A DNA stretch of 64,000 nt from Nothopassalora personata (lineage: Eukaryota > Ascomycota > Dothideomycetes > Mycosphaerellales > Mycosphaerellaceae): assembly GCA_033816765.1 (NCBI GenBank), contig CM066295.1:1984001-2048000 (forward strand), written 5' to 3'. The translations under genes and the position numbers were made by a program. The first letter of the stretch is position 1. Every line of letters begins with the position of its first letter. Shown piece by piece: positions 54,346-64,000 of this stretch. A model generated the notes under the pieces. The model did no database searches and was not told the origin of the DNA. It saw only the letters and a program-made list of their open reading frames with translations.

Positions 54346-57101
54346 TATTAGCGCATTCTAAAGCAAGCACTACGTAATAATAGATACGGCTACATTACTA
54401 GAAAAACTTAGCACCTTTACCGACATAGGTAGAGGCTACGAACAGCTAGTAAACCCTACAAAAATGGAAGGGGTCTATAGGGACTCTATCCCTTATAAGG
54501 GGATAGAGGAATCGGAGGAAGGGAAAACACCTAAATCTAGTAAAGAAGGGAGAAGCGAAATTAACGCCGCTAAATTAGGTATAGGTATAGGAACGAACAG
54601 TACAATTAGAATAGATACTATAACTACCCTCTTTAGACGATTAGTAGTAGCAATAGAAAACGCTAGCCCTCGCTTCCTACCTCTAGGAGGTGCTAAGAAT
54701 CCGTTCTTTAATAGCACTAATACTACTAAGTTCTAGGAGCGGTTTAGCGACCTAATAGACTAGTATCCGCCTCGGGCATCTATTAAGAAGGATAATTTCT
54801 AGGGTAGGTTTAAGCGCAATTGCGAAACTACTATCCGGCGCGTAGTTATAAGACTACCTAGGTAGCTTACTAACAAGGCACGTTTTAGGAGGGCGTTCTT
54901 ATTAGAGTTCTTAAGGTTTAACGCCTACTCGATATTAGGGAGTCGGGAATATCTTAAGGAGATTATTAGGGCGTAGTAAGGTAAGAGGCCCGAAGAATAA
55001 GATATAAAGGAATTTATCCGCCTATTTATATTCTTAAGTAACCTAATTAAACCTAAGGATTTAGATAATAGCTCCCGGAGTCGCCTCCTCCTTTAGGGAT
55101 TACTAGAGGTAGTCGCGAAAGCGGTCTATAAGGCTTACGGGCTTTACCTAAAGTAACCTAAGAAGTTTAGGGACTTTTAGAGGATCCTCGATAAAGCTAC
55201 TAGCATCGTAGATAGTAAGGAGGGATAGAAAGCTATATATATAGATTTCCCTCTTACTTTACCTTAGCTATACCGCTTAGTCGTAAAGTAAATGCCGCGC
55301 CTTAAGCCTAAGATTAATACGCTTAAGAAGGCTACCTCTAGGACTATTGTTAATAATGACCTAATCTAGAAGGTAGCTAAAATAAGTATACGTGTATACT
55401 AGCGCGGTCGTGTCGCGGACGCGGGTACCTTCTACCCGAGCGAGAATTAACGCTCTATATAACCGGAGAGGCACTACCTAGACACTAAACTATAGGTTTA
55501 CGTAATGTAGCGTCCCCTATCGTAGAATCGCGAATAGTCTAAAGCGATAGATAGTTATTACTACAACTATAGCAGTTTGAAGCACTAGGCTAGCAATTAT
55601 AGGGCAATAAGGTCCTTAATATCCCGGGGCTACGTATACCTCGCCCTAAATAACTAGTAGTATCTAGGGAAAGAAGGCGATCCGCGTCCTACTAAGTTTA
55701 ACTTTCGGAGGGACTATAGTAAACCGAAACTACTCTATATGCTCCCTCTACTCGAAGAACATTATAGGCCAATCGAGTTTAATAACTAGTATAAGATTCC
55801 CGTACTACGTAAGTAATAGATAGGTAGGGACTATACTAGGGTAACTAAGGTTACGCCTCCTAATTATTCTAAGCCCCCTCCTAACTTTAGGTATTTAATA
55901 GAGTATAGCCCTTAGGACGCACGGTCTAGCTAAACGGAGAAGGCTACTAGGACATATTAGGTCTTATTCAGAGAAAGTAAAGCGGAGTAGGCGATCGACT
56001 TAGGCGAGCTTAACGAGGTATCTACCTACCCTATATAGTCTAATAAAGTAAAAGGGAAGGTACCCGTAGGCATTCTAAAGAATCCGCACCCGAGGACCCG
56101 GTCCTTAGCCTAGGATCTACGAGCCCGAGCTAAGGCTACTAAGAAAGTTCGCCTTTAGTTAGAATAGGAGATCCGGTAAGCTAAGATTAACTAGTAGGAG
56201 GTTAAAATAATTAACGAAGTTAGTGCTTAAATAAGCAAAACTTAATTATTAGCTAAATCCGGGGTAACCCTAGGAAGGGGAAATAATACCTAAGTAAATA
56301 AACTAGGAAACGATGCTAATAAAGAACTGCCTAAGGATATGCCTATTAGTCCCGTAAACGCCCCCTTCGTATAAAGGAAGCGTATATAGAATACTAAGAC
56401 TATAAGGATTAATAACTACATCCGATAATATAGTTTAGCTAGTAATAGGCCGGTTATAAAGGAAGAGGGTATTATCTACTAGATTAATTAGATCCTCTAG
56501 ACGACGTTTCCTAATGTAAATGCCTAGGATTAGTTTCGATATAGTCGCTAGTTCGAGGCTACCCTCTTTAGTCGCGTTACTAACACCCCCGCTCTTTAGG
56601 AGAAGCTCGCTATAGTGCGACGTCTTATAGGAAAGGACCCTAAGGTTTGTACTAGACAAGTAGTTACCTATAAAGATAGACCTAAGTATAATAAGGAGGC
56701 CTTCCGCGAAGATAGTTAGGCCTAGTATATCGGAGTGTATTTAACTATGCTTTACTCTAAAGGTACGGTCCCTACTACTAAGCTATATAAGGACGTCGAG
56801 AAAATCGGGCTCTCTAGTGTCCTTAATAACTTTACTATAGTCCCTAGTCCTTAGGTAGTAGCGGAGTTTAGGATAAATAAGAATTAGATTAGGTGCCTAA
56901 TTAATAAGGGTTCCGAGGTAAATATTATCGGCTAGAGGAACGCTTATAGATTTAGGTTACTAGTAATGTTAAGTGCTTAGCTTACCTTTCGAGGTACTAG
57001 AGGGCGGGCCTAGTTTAAAGGTATTATAGGCAATTTAGATGTTTAGGTATTTAGGGTCTACTACTAGGTAGACATGTTTATCTCCTTAGATCTAAACTTA
57101 C
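54346..57101 (+). mobile_element. Older LTR retrotransposon (Ty3/gypsy-like), left part: gag to protease, RIPed
   Basis: A long plus-strand reading frame is broken almost only by TAG/TAA codons in place of CAG/CAA/TGG, the signature of saturating RIP. The gag-like start reads NPFFNSTNTTKF followed by a helical capsid-like region. Near 56890-56930 is the protease motif CLINKGSEVNIIG, a decayed form of the retroviral-type aspartic protease loop (D of DxG changed to N, as RIP would do). The frame is interrupted at 57101 by the copia element and resumes at 63175. It is not functional. Confidence 0.7.
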
Positions 57102-57348
57102 TGTTAAGATGTGGCATCTCAAGGGGAGCTAACAGTTAGGTTATAATCTAATAGCCTAAGGCATCTACGATGACTTAGCTTATCGGAAGACACCTTCTCT
57201 CCCCTTTAGCTTAGATAGACATCTAACACAATTAACACATTGGTTCCTAATATATTGCTGCATGCCCTATAGCTATTAGCTAGTTGAAGATTGATCTCTT
57301 ACTCCACTCCGCTGCTAACTACGTATCCTATTAGGTCTCAACTTAACA
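57102..57348 (+). repeat. 5' LTR of the copia element (247 bp)
   Basis: Begins TGTTAAGATG and ends CTTAACA, so the ends are inverted copies TGTTAAG/CTTAACA. It is the same length as the 3' LTR with 11 differences, all transitions. Confidence 0.95.
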
Positions 57349-57362
57349 GGTTATAAGCCCGG
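57349..57362 (+). promoter_or_regulatory. Primer-binding site (half-tRNA iMet type)
   Basis: GGTTATAAGCCCGG starts directly after the 5' LTR. It complements the anticodon stem-loop of initiator methionine tRNA except for one position where RIP (TG to TA) explains the change. Use of the internal part of tRNA-iMet is known for copia-group elements. Confidence 0.6.
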
Positions 57363-58503
57363 GTTTGTGTAGGAGTAAGAGCAACCTATATTAGTACAGG
57401 TTACTTGTATCCCTTGCTATTATAGTAGAAAACATCTAGGAAGTAGAAGTCTACCCTATCTGTCCTATTAGGGAGCTTAGTTTAATACTAAGTAATAGGT
57501 AATCTAGAAAAGGACTCTATGCGGCTTACTATAAGCTAATACCTTAAAGACACTCTATAGGTAGAACTACATCGAGATACTATTAAGAAGGACTTTAAGT
57601 AAGTCATTTAGAACTCTACTAGGAGAGACAGACCTGTGTCCTAGCTCCGAGACTACACCGCTCTTTCTTTACCCTACTAAGCAGGCCTTAGTATCTACAC
57701 CTACTATTCTACACTAAAAGCCTTAGCAGGACCTGAGCCACTTTGAAGTATATACACCTTGTTTTATTACATTTAATTTATTATAGATTCACACTAAGAG
57801 AAAGGAGAAGAGAAGGGGAACAAAATCCCAATTCTTAGGAGAGATAACTAGAAGAGATGGTTCAACCTTTAAAGATACAAGATAGAGAGCTAGTTAGCAT
57901 TCTTTGCAATTGATGACCTGTTAGAAGTGTTATTTAACAACATTAAGGGTAAGAACCTAAGACTCTAGGAAGAGACTAAGATTAAAGAGATCCTTAATGC
58001 ACCAACATAGACAAAACAAAATGCAGCTTACAACTTTAGTATCCTAAGTAGGATTATAGAAGAAGATGAATTTGAGCTTAAGGGCTCTTGCGAATCTAGA
58101 AAAGCTGCTAAGATATAGGTGCATCTCTAGAACAAGTACAGCTAGGTGTTACTAACCTATACACATAAGCTTACAAAACAGTTTGTAAACTTTGAGATAA
58201 GTGAAGAGTTCACTATTAGATCTGTATAGGCATACCTAGTATCTCTTAGAAGGAGGATTGCTAATGTTAACCTAGAGGGCCAGCACTATAGGAAAGCTAA
58301 TATAAGAATAACCTAGCTTTTAAGCTTACTGCGACCTAACTACTATGTAGCTAGGGATACTATTATAGCTTAGCCAAAAATAGATTATAAAAGGACCTTA
58401 AAGATCCTTAAGGCTTAAGAGGCTAGATTGAATCCCTCTAAGGCTAAGTATAGTATAGTAGCTACCTGGGTTAGGCCCTTAGGTTAGGTAAGATCACTTT
58501 CCT

Positions 58504-58545
58504 GCCTTCTCTATAAGAAGGACTATCTTATTAAGGACTGCCCTA
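58504..58545 (+). other. Decayed gag zinc knuckle of the copia element
   Basis: Reads CLLYKKDYLIKDC where the copia CX2CX4HX4C knuckle would have Cys and His. Cys to Tyr and His to Tyr are exactly what TG/CA to TA mutations produce. Confidence 0.65.
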
Positions 58546-58688
58546 GTCTCTCTAAGGTAAAGAAGGTCCTTAGATTACTATCCTCCTAGAATGCAACATA
58601 TGTTAAGAAGAGAAGATCTCTACTACTATCTTTAAGAAGAACACTAAGAGAGAAGTCCTCTATAGAGGAACTTAAGAGAATAGTAAAG

Positions 58689-58830
58689 TGTTACGGTATG
58701 ACAACACCGCAAAGGAAAACATCCTGGCACGGGTCACGTGCAAAAGATGTATGCGCGACTGTTACGGTATGACAACACCGCAAGGGAAAACATCCTGGCA
58801 CGGGTCACGTGCAAAAGATGTATGCGCGAC
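58689..58830 (+). repeat. 71-bp tandem duplication at the start of the solo LTR
   Basis: Copies 58689-58759 and 58760-58830 differ by one base (AAAGG versus AAGGG). Each includes TGTTACGG and CACGTG. The duplication means the LTR has two 5' ends. Confidence 0.93.
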
Positions 58831-59172
58831 GTCCGCGACGCCTGACTGGGGACGACTCGTCGCGCATAGCGCGAAAGACGTACCCGCGACATGAGCGACG
58901 TCCGCGACGGTAGCGACGAGCGCACTTGTCGCAGAAGGCGCACATGGCGCGAAAGGACAGCCAAGACTGGCAAATCTCCTTTGTATTTAGGAACGCTGAG
59001 AATCCCTTATGGCTTCGACTGCGTTCAACTCATGTTACGATCTCACTGATTGGAATACACTCTTACTCCAATTATTCATCTTCGCTCAGTTTGCTTTAGC
59101 CTCTCCAAAGAATACCGCCACGTGACTTGACTTATCTCTCTTTTGAGATTAGCCCTGGAACGAGACATAACA
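58689..59172 (+). mobile_element. Solo LTR inserted in the copia element, not RIPed
   Basis: 484 bp, starting TGTTACGGTATG and ending GACATAACA. The perfect 5-bp target duplication TAAAG is at 58684-58688 and 59173-59177. It is GC-richer than the surrounding copia DNA, with many CG, CA and TG dinucleotides, so it inserted after RIP of its host or was too short or single-copy to be attacked. No internal element is left, so it is a solo LTR formed by LTR-LTR recombination. It belongs to a different family than the copia LTRs. Confidence 0.88.
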
Positions 59173-59382
59173 TAAAGAAACTTAGCTCTAACATGCTGTT
59201 ACTCTAGAAAAACTAGGCCTAGTCTCCTTCCTCTAAAACAAGGAAGACTAGGAAAGGTTTCTCTACCTAAGAGCTACCTAACTTATACAACTTATCCTAG
59301 AAGACAATGTCTAATAATAATAAGTATAATAAAGTAGCTTACTTAACTATAGAAGTCTAAGGCAAGTTCCCCTTATTAGAGT

Positions 59383-59430
59383 AGTTACTTGATTCTTGTG
59401 CTTTATCCTATATAACTAACTAGAGCTGCC
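59383..59430 (+). other. Copia protease motif, decayed
   Basis: LLDSCALSYITN corresponds to the fungal copia protease DSCASSHI motif, with His replaced by Tyr, a RIP-type change. Confidence 0.6.
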
Positions 59431-59809
59431 TCTTTAGATCTATAACTCCCTTAATAAAGAAGAAATGGATTAAAGTAGGAGGTAGGCATTTGTTAGCCAC
59501 TTATATTAGGACTATAGAGATAAGTAGGAGATCTAGTAGGAAAGTTGTTTTAGAAGATGTTCTGCTTATACCTAAGCTAGGAGTGAACCTAGTTTCTTAG
59601 AACTAGTTTAGCAAGTAGTTTAGTGTCTAACCTCCTTTATTTTCTCTTGTATCCCCCTCTAGCTAAACTATTGTCTAGACAAGGCTTATTAGGGGGGTTC
59701 TATTTATTAATGAGATTTCTCCTCTACTATAAGAAAGGGCACATTACTTATTATATACACTACTAATAGAGAATGCCTTTGTAACTGCTAAATTAGAGAC
59801 TGACCTAAA

Positions 59810-60430
59810 ACAGTAGGAGCTTTAGCATAGAAGATTTGTACACTTTAGGAAGAACTTGCTCTAGAATCTTCACAAGGTAATAGACTTAAAAGAACCTATT
59901 CCTATTCCTAGGGATAGCTTCTACTAGTGTAGAGTGTGTTTAATAGCAAAGATAAAGAAGTACAAAGGCAAAGTTACTAAGAGAAGACCTAAAAGACTTG
60001 CCCTTGTATCCATTAACATATATGGTCTACTACTAATATTAAGGCTAGGGTTTAAATACTAGCTTAAGATTGTTAACAACTTCTCTAGAAAGAAGTGGAC
60101 CTGTCCTCTTAAGAAAAGAGAAGATGCTCTAGTTACTCTCTAGAACTAGAAGATTAAGGTAGAGAGGAAATTATTAGCATAGTTAAAAGCAGTTAGGCTT
60201 AATAATGCAAGGGAACTTATTGCATTAGTTAAGCAGTAGGAGAAGGATTTAGGAATTGGGCTAGAGCATACTAAGGCATATAACTCGCTCTAAAATAGAC
60301 TAGTTAAAAGGTTAATACAAACCTTAGAAGACTCTATAAGGGCAATGCTTAAAGAGGCCAAGATGCTAATTAAATTCTAGCCTAAAGCACTAGAAGCCTG
60401 AACCTACATAAGGAACAAACTACTAAATGG
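59810..60430 (+). other. Copia GAG-pre-integrase and integrase region, decayed
   Basis: Contains HRRFVHFRKNLLQNLHKV near the start (GAG-pre-integrase type), then the integrase core around FKYQLKIVNNFSRKKWTCPL, read with RIP stops as Gln. It ends near AKMLIKF and ALEA. Catalytic Asp residues appear changed to Asn. Confidence 0.65.
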
Positions 60431-61439
60431 TCCAGACTATAATAGGTTTAAGGTTTCACTAGATAAAGCCTTTAATGGTATTAAGCCAACTATTAACTAT
60501 TTAAAGGTTTAGGGATGCAAAGCTATTGTCTATATAGACACAAGATCCTAGCCTTAATAGGCAAGAAGTAATAAACTAATAAATAGAGGTAAAGAAGCAG
60601 TGTTTATTAGATACGTTAAAAACATAGCTAAGGCCTAGCTCTTTTAGGAACTAGACATAAAAGCTGTTAAACAACACATACATATAGACTTCTTTAAGGA
60701 CTAACCTAGAGGTGATATAGATCTCAATGTTACAAAATTGAATCTATTAAGCAATGCACCAGCTAGGAGACCCTTAGGAAGGCTAAGGAAGGACATATCC
60801 TTAGAGCAACCTGTTCACTATTTAATTATTTAGAGCCTAGTAACAGCCTAACTAAGAAAGCTGTTTGTGCAACTTCCCTAGCCTCTAAAGAATGTAGGGG
60901 AATTTTAGAAAATTGATGAGCTAATTAAGATAAGCTTACTAGATCCCTAGGAAAAGAATGTTACTAGGACATAAGTAACTACTCTTAGATCATCCCTTAG
61001 TAAGAGGAGGGCTAACCATAATGTTAAGGGCTATAAATAGAAACAGAAAGCCCTAAGATCTATAGTCCCTATACCTAAACTAGCTACTAAAGTAGGGGAA
61101 GCAATAGACCTCTTAGAGAACCTTGCTACTTACTACTAAGCTTTCTTTACAGCTATGTAATTAGTAGATGATTCAGTACTATAGGATAGTGAATTCCTAG
61201 AAGAAGTTAAGGAGATAGCCTTTGCAGCAACTATAGAAGTTATTGCATATAAGCAAGAGATCCTAATTCTAAAGTCCTACAAGGATGCTATAAATAACAA
61301 GAAATAGGGACACCTTTAGAAGGAAGCAATCTAGAAGGAGCTAGATACTCTATAGAGTAATAACACCTAAGAGAATGCTATTCTACTAAAAGGAGCAAAC
61401 TTAGTTACGTTAAGATAGGTCTTTAATGTTAAAAGAAGC

Positions 61440-62730
61440 ATTAGTAGAGCCATTAAAAAGTTTAAGGCTAGGCTAGTTATAAGGGGCTTTTTATAGAAGT
61501 TTAGTGTTAACTTTATAGAGACATTTGCGCCTATAGTTAGATAGGACACCCTTAGGGTGTTTATAGCTATTGTATATAAGAAGGATCTCTATCTTTACTA
61601 AGTAGATGTAAACAATGCGTTTATAGAAAGCACCCTCTATAAAGACATCTTTATGTTACTACTACTAGGAGTTAAGCTTCTACTAAACATAGTGTTTAAG
61701 ATCCTTAAAAGCTTATATAGACTTAAGTAAGCAGCTAGAGATTAGAATCAACTCTATGTGTTAAAGCTTAGAGAGATTAGATTTACACAGTTAGAGGTAG
61801 ATCTATGCCTACTTATCTATAAGGAAAAAGAGATTATAATTCTCACATATGTAGATAACATTCCAATTGCTATACTAAAGTTGATAGATGTTCTCTAGTT
61901 TAAAAGAGAACTTAGCAAAGTCTTTAAGATTAAAGATCTTAGTAAACCTAAAAAGATCCTTAGTATAAGAGTTATAAGGGACAGGAGGAGAGGAATCCTA
62001 AAACTTGACTAGGGACACTTTATTAGGGACAACCTTACTAAGATAGGGATAAACTATAAGAAGGCAGCACCTATACACTTACCTATAGATAGCTATAAGG
62101 CTCTTAAACCTTTAAGCTATATAGATAAGAGGTATAACAAGGCAGAGTACTAGAGTATTAATAGTACATAGATATAGCTAGTAACAATTACAAGGCTAGA
62201 CATTGCTTTTGCCCTAGGAAGGATAAGCTCATTTGTAAGTAACCTATCTACCTACTATATAAAGGCTTTAAAGAAGATTATAAGATATCTAAGGTCATAT
62301 CCTAATCTTAGCCTTGTCTTCTCTAGGCATAGAGAAGGATGCCTAGTTAGATACTGTAACTCTAATTATGCAATAGACAAAGTAGACAGAGTCTCTATCC
62401 TTAGGTATGTCTTCTTCCTCTATAGGGCACTAGTTTCCTAGATGAGCAAGAAGCAAAAGTCTATAGTAACATCTACAATAGAAGCTAAATACATAGCTAT
62501 AAATGTATATGCAAAGCAATCCCAATTCCTAGCTTCACTACTAAGGGAGATAGACTGTCTAGAGTTAGTAGGAGACTGTTCCTATTAACTAAGGATTACT
62601 AGAAACTAGGAGACTATGTTAAGCTTAAGACTAGTCTAATTAAGAGGTAACAACTAAGCTACCCTTACCCTAGTAAAGGATGTATATATTCACAATAAGT
62701 TAAAGCATATTGACATTGCCTACAATGCTG
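61440..62730 (+). other. Copia reverse transcriptase and RNase H region, decayed
   Basis: Motifs in order are VDVNNAFIE with YLYQ before it (61591-61630), TYVDNIPI in place of YVDD (61845-61866), GILKLDQGHFI, STIEAKY in place of STxEAEY (62471-62491) and KHIDIAYN (about 62701-62724). The order and motifs are diagnostic for Ty1/copia. Confidence 0.88.
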
Positions 62731-62913
62731 TTAGGAAACTTTAGTAGAGAAGGCTTATTACTGTTAAGTATACCCTAACATCTAAGATAGTTGCAGATAG
62801 GTTCATAAAGCTAAAGACTAGTCTACACTTCTAGAGGTTTGTAAGCTAGCTCAACCTGTTATAGAGGTCTAAATACTACTAACAGGAGAAGAGTAGACTA
62901 TAACCTCCTATAT

Positions 62914-62927
62914 AAGATAAGTAGGAG
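62914..62927 (+). promoter_or_regulatory. Polypurine tract before the 3' LTR
   Basis: AAGATAAGTAGGAG is the purine-rich stretch directly upstream of the 3' LTR; two RIP T substitutions interrupt it. Confidence 0.55.
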
Positions 62928-63174
62928 TATTAAGATGTAGCATCTTAAGGGGAGCTAACAGTTAGGTTATGATCTAATAGCCTAAGGCATCTACGATAAC
63001 TTAGCTTGTCGGAAGACACCTTCTCTCCCCTTTAGCTTAGATAGACATCTAACACAATTAACACATTGGTTCCTAATATATTGCTGCATGCCCTGTAGCT
63101 ATTAGCTAGTTGAAGATTAATCTCTTACTCTACTCCGCTGCTAACTACGTATCCTGTTAGGTCTTAACTTAACA
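62928..63174 (+). repeat. 3' LTR of the copia element (247 bp)
   Basis: Begins TATTAAGATG (TG of the LTR end changed to TA by RIP) and ends CTTAACA, then TSD CTTAC. It aligns gap-free with the 5' LTR. Confidence 0.95.
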
Positions 63175-64000
63175 CTTACTAACAATCCTAGGACGTCCGT
63201 AGGCCCGTAAGGTACGGCTTACTACCCGTAACTGCGATAATAGTTTATAGGAGGGGACTATCGCTAGCCGTAAAGGTAAAAGTGTTATGTTTACTACCCT
63301 AGTTAGCTCGGACAGGTACAAGACCCTTTAAGAACTGTTAAAAGCGTCGAAAAATAGAAGGGTAGGTTAAGTTACGGCGCTTAACCTACCGATTTGCTAA
63401 AGCCGGATTTAATAAAATTAGTAAGGTTCTCGCACTATCTCGGAGAAACCTCGGACTTTAATTTACCGGTCCCGGGACCGGTAAATAGCTATAGTAAGGA
63501 AAACGGGTACGACTACGATACGACGCATCTATAGGAACCCGGTAAGGCTCTAACACCTAGTAACCATTTAGCTCACTTATTAGGATTGCTTAGGAGTACT
63601 AGAATAAAGAAACGAGTTATAGAAATTAGAATAGGCGCGTTTAAGGGAGATTCTATTACTAACGTTTATTTAGTTTAAGGGGATTAGCCCTCCGAGATCC
63701 TAAGGTAATCTACATTAAATGCTTAGGCACGGAAGCAATAAGTAGGCTAATATATAGCTAACATTAGGATGCCGTAGGTCTTTACGATATATAAGCGTAA
63801 GGCGGATAAGAAGAAGCTAGTAGACGCGAGCGTTCACGAGCGCCTAGAATCACGAGTTAAGGGAGATATAGAATAGAAGCGTAGGGCGCTATACCTAGAG
63901 TCTAAGATACCTAAAGGACAAGGTCCGTTTAACGGGAAGTACTTAACTAAGAAATTCTTAAGTATTAAGCGAGGTAGCCGGATTACTCTAGAACGACTTA
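63175..64000 (+). mobile_element. Older LTR retrotransposon, right part (continues beyond window)
   Basis: Directly after the copia element the frame of 54346-57101 resumes in phase. The protease ends with an ILGRP motif (63182-63200), typical after the flap region of gypsy-type proteases. Then comes a decayed pol-like frame with RIP stops to the window edge. It carries the second palindrome copy at 63461-63486. Confidence 0.65.
63461..63486. repeat. 26-bp perfect palindrome containing CCGGTCCCGGGACCGG, copy 2
   Basis: The 16-bp core at 63466-63481 is identical to that at 54017-54032. Here the flanks ATTTA and TAAAT extend it to a perfect 26-bp inverted palindrome. The CCGG/CCCGGG core has no CA or TG and cannot be a RIP target. 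Confidence 0.92.

Larger units (their letters stand above)
57102..63174 (+). mobile_element. Ty1/copia retrotransposon, complete but RIP-inactivated
   Basis: 6,073 bp with 247-bp LTRs at both ends and perfect 5-bp target duplications CTTAC at 57097-57101 and 63175-63179. The internal order is gag (decayed CX2CX4HX4C knuckle near 58504), protease (DSCALSYIT near 59391), integrase (59.8-60.4 kb), reverse transcriptase and RNase H (61.4-62.7 kb): protease-integrase-RT-RNase H is the copia order. Catalytic residues are lost by CA/TG to TA changes: the YVDD box reads YVDN and RNase H Asp residues read Asn. It was inserted into the protease codons of an older element, and a solo LTR later inserted into its gag region. 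Confidence 0.93.

Noticed and set aside
54464..54736. The 90-codon open frame as an intact gene
   Set aside because: It is a stop-free stretch inside the RIPed gag-like frame of the older LTR element, which continues on both sides with RIP stops.
58734..58973. A minus-strand 79-codon frame as a gene
   Set aside because: It lies wholly inside the duplicated start of the solo LTR and reads through both copies of the repeat.

Overview
The window is nuclear DNA of a filamentous ascomycete (Pezizomycotina). Genes are close together on both strands, most have introns of about 50-100 bp with gta/gtg...cag borders, and the proteins (fungal F-box and 2EXR proteins, KCS1, VMA16, p23, VPS24, complex I and ATP synthase subunits) are fungal. 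The right end is an AT-rich block carrying repeat-induced point mutation (RIP). A Dothideomycete of the Mycosphaerellales type fits the style of the F-box and 2EXR proteins, but this is inference.

Positions 1-51,300 are gene-rich. From left to right: mitochondrial RNA polymerase RPO41 (minus, 3' part outside the window); a Zip2/SHOC1-like candidate meiotic protein; a 2EXR protein; a TMEM42/EamA-like membrane protein; TFIIA gamma (TOA2) divergent from V-ATPase c'' (VMA16); an F-box gene with a broken-looking C-terminus; an alpha/beta-hydrolase remnant; an MDR oxidoreductase; a small open frame with tandem heptads; an Alr4036-type PPOX flavoprotein; a coiled-coil protein; an AT-hook protein; an MFS anion permease; a 1483-residue low-complexity RGG protein; ATP17 divergent from the complex I NDUFS4/21-kDa subunit; a second 2EXR protein with a probable frameshift; a GNAT acetyltransferase; a small secreted protein; VPS24 divergent from p23/SBA1; a type II membrane protein; and the inositol-hexakisphosphate kinase KCS1. 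RPO41, ATP17 and the NDUFS4 homologue all serve mitochondrial gene expression or oxidative phosphorylation. ATP17 and the NDUFS4 homologue share a 193-bp intergenic promoter.

From about 51,783 to the right edge the DNA is a retrotransposon graveyard with three readable layers. The oldest layer is one or more LTR elements in which CA and TG are almost gone, consistent with near-saturating RIP. A complete 6,073-bp Ty1/copia element (57,102-63,174) with 247-bp LTRs and perfect CTTAC target duplications sits inside the protease region of the older element and is moderately RIPed. All 11 differences between its LTRs are CA/TG to TA transitions. Inside the copia element is an apparently un-RIPed 484-bp solo LTR (58,689-59,172) with perfect TAAAG target duplications and a 71-bp internal tandem duplication.

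I found no CRISPR array, rRNA or convincing tRNA. No clearly new biological system is proven. The most notable items are the three-layer RIP record, the twice-occurring RIP-resistant palindrome, the Zip2/SHOC1-like candidate, and several broken or fast-evolving small genes.
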